Shown in pieces: positions 1 through 6,032 of a stretch of 7,626 nt of DNA; position 1 is the first letter of the stretch, and each line of letters opens with the position of its first letter. The stretch covers positions 1 to 7,626 of the forward strand of contig DGVK01000161.1 in assembly GCA_002395905.1 (NCBI GenBank). The letters run 5' to 3'. Made by a program: the position numbers and the translations under genes. The notes beneath the pieces are model-generated. The model saw only the letters and a program-made list of their open reading frames with translations. It ran no database searches and had not been told where the DNA came from. This DNA comes from Verrucomicrobia bacterium UBA4286. Its GTDB lineage: Bacteria > Verrucomicrobiota > Kiritimatiellia > RFP12 > UBA1067.

Positions 1-4
1 CCAC

Positions 5-2011
5 ATGAGAAAGAACAGGGTTATCGAGCAGAACATCAATAGACCAACCGGGGCCAGTCCCCGAAATTTTCTTCTGGGAATTGCCGCGGCGATGGCGTCT
101 GTGGTGCTTGCCGATTCGGGGCCTTCGGCGAGACTGGACTACGACAATACGAGCCTCAAGGTAGACGGAAAGAGAACGTTTCTCGTATCTGGGGAGTTCC
201 ACTATTTCCGTGTTCCGAAGAATGAATGGCGGCGGAGGTTGAAGCTGCTGAAAGACGCGGGCGGCAACTGCGTCGCCACATACATTCCGTGGTGCATCCA
301 CGAACAGGAGGAAGGCAAGATCCTCTTTGGCGACCGGCCGGAGCGTGACCTTGACGCGTTCCTCGGCATCGTGAAGGAAGAGGGACTCATGGCGATAGTG
401 CGCCCCGGACCGTACCAGTATTCGGAGCTGATTTACGCCGGGCTGCCACGTTGGCTGATCGAAGGGCATCCGGAGATCGCGTTTCTGAAGAAGGACGGCA
501 CTCCGCTCGCCTCCGGCGTCGTGGACTTCACCCACCCGGTGTTCCTAGAAAAGGCGCGGAGCTACTTCAAGGCGGTTGCCGACGTGCTGCGACCCCATCT
601 CGCCTCCAACGGCGGCCCGGTCGTGCTTGTGCAGCTGGACAACGAGTTGACGGGCTTCCACGTATGGTCGGGTGCGCCGAAGACGCAAAAGCTGTTTGAA
701 GACGCCGCCGAATACCTCGCGACGCTGCGAAGATGGCTGGCCGAGGACGGCATACCCGGCCCGTACTGCCATAATGCGGGCTGCGCCGCGATGGCGGGAT
801 ATTACGAGCCATGCGTCCGCAGACTCGGCACCGATGGCTTCCTGCTTGGCTACGACCACTACTATTCGCTGAACCAGTTCACGGAAAGCCCTACGGCAGA
901 CTACTTTTTCCGCGCCATATATGCTTGCGACATCATGCGGAGCTACGGCTACCCGCCGGTCGGATTTGAAATCCAGTGTGGAACGATTGGCGACTTTGCG
1001 CCGGTGCTGAAAGAAGACCTGCTCGCCTGCCACATGGCAAATCTGGCTGCGGGCATGAAGGGCATCAACTATTACGTCTTCACGGGCGGCCCGAATTTCC
1101 CCGGAACCGGAGCAATGGCCGACATTTACGACTACAGCGCGCCCGTGCATGCAAACGGCGAGTTGAATCCAACATACGAATCGGTCAAGGCGTTTGGAGC
1201 GTTCCTGAAGGGTCACGAAGAATTACTCGACGCGGTGCGTTCGACTTCCGTCCAGATCGGACTTGAATGGCCGAATGCGGCGGACTTCGCGCCGACGGAC
1301 AAGAAGTTCCAGAAGAACGGAATGTTCTACTCGCTCATGCAGACGCCGTACCATCCGCAGTTCGTCCTGCTTGACCGCGGGTTCGACGCCGAGAAGCCGC
1401 TCGTGCTGGCTGGAGTGACGTCAATGAGCGCGGCGATGCAGCGCAAGGTGGCGGATTTCGTCCGTGGCGGCGGCAGTTTGCTGGTTGCTCCTGATTTCCC
1501 CCGCATCGACCACGACGGCAAGCCGTGTACCTTGCTTGCCGAGGCAGTGGAAGCGCCGATGTCCGTGCCCGACGCGGTGGATGTGCTGCGTTACCCTGTA
1601 AGCCTGGCGGGTGGCGTCCGGGTTTACGGGCTCAAGCCGGAAAGGCGCTTTGACTCTCTGCCGCCAGATGCACGGGCGACACTCCTCTCCGAAGATGGTG
1701 CGAATGTTTACGGATGCAGTTGGAAGTGTGGCTTGGGGCGAGTTTCGCAGTTCGGAGCGACATGGACGGCGCTTTTCTTTCTGCAGTCCGAGATGGCAGG
1801 ACGGCTGGTCGCAGAGCTTGGCGCGAAACCCGTCGCGATATCGTCTAACAGAAACGTGTTTGTGACGGCATACCGGCTGAAGAGCGGTAAGACGGGTGTG
1901 TTCGCCGTCAACCTTCATTCCTCGCCGCAGGAAACAGTCGTGACGCTGCCGTCCGGCGAGACGCACACATTCCGTCTTGCCGCAATGGAAGTGGACTATG
2001 AGTCATTTTGA
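5..2011 (+). CDS. Secreted GH35-family beta-galactosidase-like glycoside hydrolase
   Basis: Probable retaining glycosidase that removes terminal beta-linked galactose (or a related sugar) from oligo- or polysaccharides outside the cytoplasm. Seen: a 668-residue protein whose residues 44-365 read as a GH35 TIM barrel. Landmarks are SGEFHYFRVP at 62-71, TYIPWCIHE at 92-100, RPGPY at 133-137, the acid/base motif LDNE (Glu214) after strand VVLVQ, and the likely nucleophile Glu322 in VGFEIQCG. Residues 415-505 look like a flavodoxin/GATase-like domain (KPLVLAGV, then FVRGGGSLLVAPDFP), as in beta-galactosidases of GH42 and some GH35 enzymes. The C-terminus from about 540 is beta-rich. A 20-residue polar N-region precedes a hydrophobic core (NFLLGIAAAMASVVLA), so export is likely; SPRNFL resembles a Tat motif with one arginine missing. 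Only four bases precede the ATG, so the ribosome binding site, promoter and any more upstream start cannot be judged. Family call firm; exact substrate unknown. Confidence 0.87.
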   Translation: MRKNRVIEQNINRPTGASPRNFLLGIAAAMASVVLADSGPSARLDYDNTSLKVDGKRTFLVSGEFHYFRVPKNEWRRRLKLLKDAGGNCVATYIPWCIHEQEEGKILFGDRPERDLDAFLGIVKEEGLMAIVRPGPYQYSELIYAGLPRWLIEGHPEIAFLKKDGTPLASGVVDFTHPVFLEKARSYFKAVADVLRPHLASNGGPVVLVQLDNELTGFHVWSGAPKTQKLFEDAAEYLATLRRWLAEDGIPGPYCHNAGCAAMAGYYEPCVRRLGTDGFLLGYDHYYSLNQFTESPTADYFFRAIYACDIMRSYGYPPVGFEIQCGTIGDFAPVLKEDLLACHMANLAAGMKGINYYVFTGGPNFPGTGAMADIYDYSAPVHANGELNPTYESVKAFGAFLKGHEELLDAVRSTSVQIGLEWPNAADFAPTDKKFQKNGMFYSLMQTPYHPQFVLLDRGFDAEKPLVLAGVTSMSAAMQRKVADFVRGGGSLLVAPDFPRIDHDGKPCTLLAEAVEAPMSVPDAVDVLRYPVSLAGGVRVYGLKPERRFDSLPPDARATLLSEDGANVYGCSWKCGLGRVSQFGATWTALFFLQSEMAGRLVAELGAKPVAISSNRNVFVTAYRLKSGKTGVFAVNLHSSPQETVVTLPSGETHTFRLAAMEVDYESF

Positions 2012-2029
2012 TTTCAACGAGGGGGCGAG

Positions 2030-2167
2030 ATGGTTTATGGCATGGACCAACCGGGGACAGTCACTGGTTTTCCGGACTTTGCCCCAAGCCCGCCTGACCT
2101 GCACCGCAAGTCTGTCATCGATCACGGAGTGCCCTGCCGCGCGAACTGGCGAGATACGCTAATATAA
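2030..2167 (+). CDS. Doubtful small ORF, 45 codons, unknown
   Basis: A short frame starts 18 bases after the glycosidase stop with ATG preceded by a purine-rich GAGGGGGCGAG stretch, and ends in TAA. The product would begin MVYGMDQPGTVTGFPDF and contain DLHRKSVIDHG. It has no signal peptide, membrane segment or motif that I recognise. Many of its codons end in G or C, as in neighbouring genes, and it has its own possible ribosome binding site, which is why I list it. It could equally be non-coding 3' sequence or the remnant of a decayed gene. A competing ATG frame beginning at 1998 covers the same bases, which weakens the case. Confidence 0.18.
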   Translation: MVYGMDQPGTVTGFPDFAPSPPDLHRKSVIDHGVPCRANWRDTLI

Positions 2168-2173
2168 TTTGCG

Positions 2174-2192
2174 AAAATTATTTTGTAATTTT
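2174..2192. repeat. AT-rich perfect inverted repeat upstream of the LamG-gene promoter
   Basis: AAAATTA and TAATTTT form a perfect 7-base inverted repeat around a TTTTG loop, inside an AT-rich island (about 2159-2193) in otherwise GC-rich DNA, and are followed by six C. It ends eight bases before the proposed -35 box at 2200. It may be an operator, an UP-like A/T element helping RNA polymerase, or a weak terminator for the upstream gene. The stem has no G-C pairs, so a terminator is the least likely. Confidence 0.35.
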
Positions 2193-2199
2193 TCCCCCC

Positions 2200-2229
2200 T
2201 TGCGGAAAGTGCGGTCAATATGGTATCAT
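2200..2229 (+). promoter_or_regulatory. Promoter of the LamG-repeat gene, extended -10
   Basis: TTGCGG (2200-2205) lies 18 bases before TATCAT (2224-2229), which matches the sigma-70 -10 consensus at five of six positions and is preceded by TGG (2221-2223), an extended -10. The -35 match is weak (three of six). Predicted transcription start near 2236 gives a leader of about 47 bases that contains a clear ribosome binding site. The segment 2217-2230 matches the pilus promoter region 5612-5625 at 12 of 14 bases. Confidence 0.5.
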
Positions 2230-2270
2230 ATTACCGAAAGCTTTAAGGCAGGCATCTAATCTAACCAAAG

Positions 2271-2277
2271 AAAGGAG
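2271..2277 (+). promoter_or_regulatory. Strong ribosome binding site of the LamG-repeat gene
   Basis: AAAGGAG ends six bases before the ATG at 2284, a near-optimal Shine-Dalgarno sequence and spacing. It fixes the start codon upstream of the G tract. This matters because any start downstream of the tract would remove the signal peptide's n-region and the proposed switch. Confidence 0.75.
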
Positions 2278-2283
2278 ACTACT

Positions 2284-5200
2284 ATGAAGGTTCACAAAGT
2301 TGGCGTAATCAGGGGGGGGGGGCGGATTTGCGCACTTAGCGCAACGCTACTTCTTGCGGTATCGGCGGAGGCCGGGTTGAAGTACTGGACTTCGGGCGGC
2401 TACGACGCCGATTCTTACGTCCAGGACGGCCTTGTGCTGAACTACGACGGCATCCGCAACGTCGGCCTCGACAAGGAGCATTCGGATGAAACGACGACAT
2501 GGAAGAACCTTGGCAATGGCGGTTCCACATACGATTTGTCACGCAGCAACTGGGCCGAAGGGCGTGGTGCGTGGGAAAATGACGGGTACCGCTTTACCAC
2601 GGAAGTGGGGAATGGGACGCATTTCGACAGCCCGTCGATTTCATGGAATCTGAGCGGACAAAATCGCACGATTCAGATAGCCTGCGACATCAACAGGACG
2701 GACAGGCAATGCGAGACTTCGACCAGAAACCTCGGCTATATCTTCTACGGCATGTCCGGCTCAAAATGTTCCGGCAACGAGTCCTGGCGCTGGTTCAGCA
2801 TCGGCGTGAGGTCGGATAACGGAACGAGTTCCGGCGCGTATTCCCTCGCCTGCAATCTTGCGTATACATACGCCGTCGGCGACCATTTCGATTATATCAC
2901 GTCCATCCTCGGTAACGACTATGTGTCCACATTCACAGGAACAACGCCACCAACCTCTGGAACGGCCAACACAGGGTTCAGCCAGGACGAATCCAAACGC
3001 GGCGACATGACCACGATCACGAAGTTCACCCTTGGCGGTTCTAACGGCCAAGGTTTGACGGGGAAGATCAAGAATGCCCGCTACTACAATCGGGTACTGA
3101 ATAAGGAAGAAATTGTCTGGAACCGTGCGGTGGACGACTGTCGCTTCTTCGGTCAGCCAGTTTCGTCGATCCCATCGACGAATGCGGTGATTGCATCGTC
3201 AATCGCCACTATCTCCGCGAACGAAGCGGCCGGGGCGTATGCGGTCGATTCTGCTGGCTATACCTTCACCGCTCCGGCCTCGAAGACTGTTGACGGCCGG
3301 GTGTACACCTGCACGGGCTACACGCTCGAAAACTGGGATTCTGTCGCCGGCGACTGGGGCGAGGCGGCAAACCACGCAGGCGAGTTGTCATGCGCCGCGA
3401 CGGAAACGTCGCGGATCCGCATCACTTGGCAGTGGGCTGCCGGAGACGGCATTGTGACACGCTATACAACCGCCGACTACGTGCAGGACGGCCTCATTCT
3501 GCATTACGACGGCATCCGCAACGTCGGCGTTGACCAGCCTCACTCGTACGACACTACTCAATGGAAGAACCTCGCCCCTAACGGCGGTTGGGATTTGACG
3601 TTTGCGACGTACAATGCGGCAACAAAGCCCGGCGAATGGCGAAAGGACGGCTATCGTTTTGAAGGCCAGTCCAACTTCAAAGGCGGGCCAATTGCGTTGC
3701 CGACCAATCAGACTATTCAGGTTGCCCTTTACGGCAATGGACTCGAGCAGGATGCTTACGACGGTGGCGGCAAATACATAAACGAGGCGTACATCTACTA
3801 TGCAAACGGTGCTGCGTTCAACAAGGCAGGATCGTTGTCAGTGCGCAGGGACAGCAACAATGCCGGCAATAACGAATGGATTGACTGGACTGTTCATGGA
3901 TATGGCGAAACTGATACCCGCCCCGACGCCACGGCTACGCTCGGCAAGCCAATTCTGTATTTCACTGCTGTTTTGGCAGATACATTTGGCGCAGTCTTCT
4001 ACGGCACATCTGTTCCTGCTGTTGCGACGAGCCGATGGACTGCCAACGCATCAAGGCGAGACTTCACCAAGGGGCCTCCGACAGTGCAGAACGCCACATC
4101 GTTCGGCATCGGAGGCATCAACAATGCCGATAGCAGGGCAAGGTTTACCGGGCTACTCAACAATTTCCGCTTCTACAGCCGCGTCCTCACTGCTGAAGAG
4201 CTGGCGCACAACCGCGTGGTAGACGACTATCGTTTCCACGGCATAATGCCAGTGACAAATGTTGTCGTCGCCTCGTCGCATTCGTTCCTTTCCGGAAACG
4301 AGGCGAACGGCAATTACGAAATTTCTGGCGCATATACCTTTACTGCGCCGACTGAGACGCAGACTAGTTCGCATAGTGTAGAATACGTGTTGTATGGCTA
4401 TACGATTGAAAAGTGGAATGACGAGACGTTTGGCTGGAGTGCACCTGTTGACTATGAAGGAAGCTCCTATACATGGACGGCTGGCTCTTCGTCCGCAAAG
4501 GTTCGCCTTACGTGGCAGTGGAAGGCGAAGAAGGGCCTGCGCACTGCTGCTGACTACGGACTTGAGGATGTCGTCCCGAATGGTCTTGTGTTGCATTACG
4601 ACGGCATCAAGAACATAGGTGCGGAATCCGCCGATGTCACGAATCCAACGTCATCTTGGTCTCGCGTCTGGGTGAACCTGGCCGATCCAGGCCAATACAA
4701 TCTCGTCCGTAACAACAAGTCAACCGCAGCAGGCGGGTGGACAAGTGATGGATATGCGTTTTCGAACGCTTCAAGCAAGGTTGGCGGATGGTTCAGGTAT
4801 AACGGCGAATTCACCTTCGGCCCCTCATATTCGATACAGACGCTTCTTGACGCCAAGGTGGCGGATCAGGTTGACAGTACTTGTGGCTACATCATGTTCA
4901 ATGGAGGAACGTGGCAGAAGGCCGCACTTGGACTGCGTACTTCCTCAGACTACAACTACGCACTGTACTGGGTGTGTGACACAGCGTTTGGCGGCGATAC
5001 ACGTCCGAAAATTCATCATGCGTCTAAGGAGTACACATACAGCACAGCCATTGTGGAAGACACGAAGGCGGCGTTCTTCGATGGCGTGGATGTGCCGACT
5101 TCCGGTGCGGGTCTAGAGACGAAGAGCACGGCTGCCACGGCGCAGACCGTTCCTCAGCTTTGCCTTGGCGGAGGTCAGGGATATACTCAGGACTTCACCG

Positions 5201-5577
5201 GCACGATCAAAAGCTTCCGCTACTACGACCGTGTGTTGACGGCGGACGAGCTTGTGCGCAACCGCGAAGTCGACAGCGCCCGCTACTTCGGCGTGCTTGC
5301 GACGACGAATGTCGTGGTCGGGGGCGAGGCCTACAAGGTGGAAGGTTCGTGGACGTTTGACGCGCCGGAGACGGTGGAAGTTGGTGGCGAGGATAAGCCT
5401 GTTGCAGGCTACCGCCTTTATGTGATCGAGAACGGGGAAGAGGTGCGTCGGCCTTGGAAGAGCGGAACAACCTTCACCTATCCCGACGATCTTCCTGCCG
5501 ATCTGAAGGCGGTCAGCGCGACGGTTCGTCTCTCCTGGGAAGCCGAGCCGCCGGGGCTTATGATTTTGATCCGTTGA
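2284..5577 (+). CDS. Large secreted protein with three LamG-like (concanavalin-fold) modules
   Basis: Probable exported carbohydrate-binding or adhesive surface protein; no enzyme motif is visible. Seen: 1097 residues. A signal peptide at 1-30 has a basic start, hydrophobic ICALSATLLLAVS and likely cleavage after AEA. Three tandem modules follow at about 45-384, 399-746 and 764-1086. Each opens with (D/N)GL(V/I)L(N/H)YDGI(R/K)N(V/I)G and then WKNL or WVNL. Each LamG core closes with a signature such as FRYYDRVLTADEL (978-990) followed by NR-VD--R(F/Y)(F/H)G. After that comes a smaller beta module with Y(T)FTAP, a G-Y-L/I-E-W stretch and a closing RITWQW/RLTWQW/RLSWE strand. The protein ends right after the third closing strand with PPGLMILIR. 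An 11-G tract encodes residues 10-13 in the signal-peptide n-region, so the reading frame depends on tract length. The start is fixed by AAAGGAG at 2271. Family (LamG-like jellyroll) is known as a ligand-binding fold; ligand and anchoring are inference. Confidence 0.82.
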   Translation: MKVHKVGVIRGGGRICALSATLLLAVSAEAGLKYWTSGGYDADSYVQDGLVLNYDGIRNVGLDKEHSDETTTWKNLGNGGSTYDLSRSNWAEGRGAWENDGYRFTTEVGNGTHFDSPSISWNLSGQNRTIQIACDINRTDRQCETSTRNLGYIFYGMSGSKCSGNESWRWFSIGVRSDNGTSSGAYSLACNLAYTYAVGDHFDYITSILGNDYVSTFTGTTPPTSGTANTGFSQDESKRGDMTTITKFTLGGSNGQGLTGKIKNARYYNRVLNKEEIVWNRAVDDCRFFGQPVSSIPSTNAVIASSIATISANEAAGAYAVDSAGYTFTAPASKTVDGRVYTCTGYTLENWDSVAGDWGEAANHAGELSCAATETSRIRITWQWAAGDGIVTRYTTADYVQDGLILHYDGIRNVGVDQPHSYDTTQWKNLAPNGGWDLTFATYNAATKPGEWRKDGYRFEGQSNFKGGPIALPTNQTIQVALYGNGLEQDAYDGGGKYINEAYIYYANGAAFNKAGSLSVRRDSNNAGNNEWIDWTVHGYGETDTRPDATATLGKPILYFTAVLADTFGAVFYGTSVPAVATSRWTANASRRDFTKGPPTVQNATSFGIGGINNADSRARFTGLLNNFRFYSRVLTAEELAHNRVVDDYRFHGIMPVTNVVVASSHSFLSGNEANGNYEISGAYTFTAPTETQTSSHSVEYVLYGYTIEKWNDETFGWSAPVDYEGSSYTWTAGSSSAKVRLTWQWKAKKGLRTAADYGLEDVVPNGLVLHYDGIKNIGAESADVTNPTSSWSRVWVNLADPGQYNLVRNNKSTAAGGWTSDGYAFSNASSKVGGWFRYNGEFTFGPSYSIQTLLDAKVADQVDSTCGYIMFNGGTWQKAALGLRTSSDYNYALYWVCDTAFGGDTRPKIHHASKEYTYSTAIVEDTKAAFFDGVDVPTSGAGLETKSTAATAQTVPQLCLGGGQGYTQDFTGTIKSFRYYDRVLTADELVRNREVDSARYFGVLATTNVVVGGEAYKVEGSWTFDAPETVEVGGEDKPVAGYRLYVIENGEEVRRPWKSGTTFTYPDDLPADLKAVSATVRLSWEAEPPGLMILIR
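2312..2322 (+). repeat. G11 homopolymer in the signal-peptide coding region
   Basis: Eleven consecutive G lie at codons 10-13 of the LamG-repeat gene, between the basic start and the hydrophobic core of the signal peptide. With 10 G the frame would stop after 31 residues; with 12 G it would stop after 18. Only the present length (or steps of three) gives a full protein. This is the typical form of a slipped-strand contingency locus, though a sequencing or assembly length error is possible. Confidence 0.85.
2416..3435 (+). repeat. LamG-plus-linker module 1 (coding repeat)
   Basis: Encodes residues 45-384, from YVQDGLVLNYDGI to RITWQW. The LamG closing signature NARYYNRVLNKEEIVWNRAV is at 264-283. 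It shares a perfect 24-base stretch with module 2 (2443-2466 against 3505-3528). It carries more cysteines (for example 134, 143, 162, 190) than module 2. Confidence 0.75.
3478..4521 (+). repeat. LamG-plus-linker module 2 (coding repeat)
   Basis: Encodes residues 399-746, from YVQDGLILHYDGI to RLTWQW. The closing signature is FRFYSRVLTAEEL at 628-640. It is closest to module 1 in its opening segment and to module 3 in its closing segment. Between the ends, the modules differ strongly, which suggests old duplication with divergence of the ligand-facing loops. Confidence 0.75.
4573..5541 (+). repeat. LamG-plus-linker module 3 (coding repeat)
   Basis: Encodes residues 764-1086, from PNGLVLHYDGIKN to RLSWE. 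The closing signature is FRYYDRVLTADEL at 978-990. Its linker is the shortest and lacks the SGNEA-type segment present in modules 1 and 2 (SANEA, SGNEA). The stop codon follows 11 codons after this module ends. Confidence 0.72.
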
Positions 5578-5615
5578 GGAAGACCGCCATATAGACAGCG
5601 CGTTCGCGCAGAATG

Positions 5616-5624
5616 TGGTATAAT
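5616..5624 (+). promoter_or_regulatory. Extended -10 promoter of the pilus cluster
   Basis: TGG followed by a perfect TATAAT (5619-5624) forms an extended -10. No -35 box sits at normal spacing; the best candidate, TAGACA at 5592-5597, is 21 bases away. Transcription should begin near 5631-5632, at or next to the A of the first pilus ATG, so the first mRNA codon would be leaderless. Overall match to the LamG-gene promoter box is 12 of 14 bases (5612-5625). Confidence 0.6.
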
Positions 5625-5631
5625 ACACCTC

Positions 5632-5787
5632 ATGCGAAGAAACGGCAGAAGGGGGCAGGCGATGGTCGAGTATGTCCTTGCGGTCGCGGCGCTGCTCGTG
5701 GTGGCGTCTGTACTGGGGCTTCTCGTGACGGCCGCGCACAAGTCCGCCCGCCGTTCGGAGGCGCTTGTCGGCGCCGACTGCCCGTGA
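5632..5787 (+). CDS. Short type IVb (Flp-like) prepilin, 51 residues
   Basis: Probable minor pilin or pseudopilin of a Tad pilus, inserted in the inner membrane and cleaved by a TadV/CpaA-type prepilin peptidase. Seen: a basic leader MRRNGRRG, then Gln9-Ala-Met-Val-Glu13-Tyr, giving the class signature of Gly at -1 and Glu at +5. A hydrophobic helix (VLAVAALLVVASVLGLLVTAA) and a short basic tail ending GADCP follow. It reads G-Q-x-M-V-E-Y exactly as in the next gene, 26 bases downstream, so it is very likely a real gene despite its size. No ribosome binding site precedes the ATG; the promoter position predicts a leaderless start. The C-terminal Cys-Pro is odd for a pilin and could permit a covalent link. 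Function as minor versus alternative major subunit is not decidable here. Confidence 0.72.
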   Translation: MRRNGRRGQAMVEYVLAVAALLVVASVLGLLVTAAHKSARRSEALVGADCP

Positions 5788-5799
5788 CTCGCGTAACTG

Positions 5800-5805
5800 A
5801 AAGGA
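5800..5805 (+). promoter_or_regulatory. Ribosome binding site deciding the Flp pilin start
   Basis: AAAGGA ends eight bases before ATG at 5814. This favours 5814 over the adjacent ATG at 5817 and over any longer upstream reading in the same frame, which would overlap the short prepilin gene and its promoter. Confidence 0.65.
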
Positions 5806-5813
5806 ATGACGAA

Positions 5814-6032
5814 ATGATGAAGAAGATGCGCAAGGGACAGACGATGGTGGAGTACATCATCATCGTGGGGTTGATCGCCATAGCCTTGATCGGCGTCGTG
5901 TCGTACTTCAGCCGTGCAGGCGCGAAGAAGTTCGCGGGCGCGACCGAGGCGCTGTCGTCGCAGGAAGGCAGCAAGGCCAAGAGTGCCGCCGACAACATCA
6001 GCGCCAACACCATCAAAGAACTCGGCGAATGA
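5814..6032 (+). CDS. flp: Flp-type major pilin (type IVb), 72 residues
   Basis: Likely main structural subunit of a Tad/Flp pilus used for surface attachment. Seen: a leader of eight residues (MMKKMRKG), then Gln9 at +1 and Glu13-Tyr14 at +5/+6, the E-Y pair characteristic of Flp pilins. A hydrophobic helix (IIIVGLIAIALIGVVSYF) and a small polar tail rich in Ala, Ser and Lys complete it. Length fits Flp pilins, which are usually about 50-80 residues. Seven of its eight isoleucines use ATC, unlike the TadG-like gene downstream, which is consistent with high expression. It follows the short prepilin by 26 bases with its own ribosome binding site, and its stop overlaps the next start (ATGA). The start at 5814 gives the compact leader; an in-frame start at 5817 would remove only one Met. 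Confidence 0.88.
   Translation: MMKKMRKGQTMVEYIIIVGLIAIALIGVVSYFSRAGAKKFAGATEALSSQEGSKAKSAADNISANTIKELGE

Noticed and set aside
545..1216. 223-codon - strand frame inside the glycosidase gene
   Set aside because: The + strand carries a clear GH35 protein here with both catalytic glutamates; the antisense product shows no motif.
1421..1966. 181-codon - strand frame
   Set aside because: Antisense shadow of the glycosidase C-terminal domains, Arg/His-rich with no recognisable fold.
2012..2160. Rho-independent terminator after the glycosidase
   Set aside because: I found no GC-rich hairpin followed by a T run; the only clean inverted repeat nearby is entirely A/T.
1977..2162. 61-codon + strand frame overlapping the glycosidase 3' end
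   Set aside because: Mostly overlaps the end of a well-supported gene, with no motif and no ribosome site at its starts.
2163..2168. TATAAT in the AT island as an alternative promoter
   Set aside because: No -35-like box at suitable spacing and no TG extension. The downstream TGG-TATCAT fits the gene better.
2237..2244. AAAGCTTT palindrome at the predicted LamG transcript start
   Set aside because: Eight bases, self-complementary, common by chance; nothing else supports a binding site.
5598..5609. GCGC-GTTC-GCGC palindrome before the pilus promoter, considered as a terminator or operator
   Set aside because: The stem is only four pairs with no T run, too weak for a terminator. It could be an operator, but the length is expected by chance in GC-rich DNA.
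5113..5739. 208-codon - strand frame, and another at 5478-6089
   Set aside because: They run antisense across the end of the LamG gene, the pilus promoter and both pilin genes, and have no motif or ribosome site.
5613..5813. Longer N-terminus for the Flp pilin starting at 5613
   Set aside because: It would begin on the promoter itself and encode a Cys/Arg/Gly-rich stretch unlike any pilin leader. The ribosome site at 5800-5805 and the eight-residue leader support 5814.
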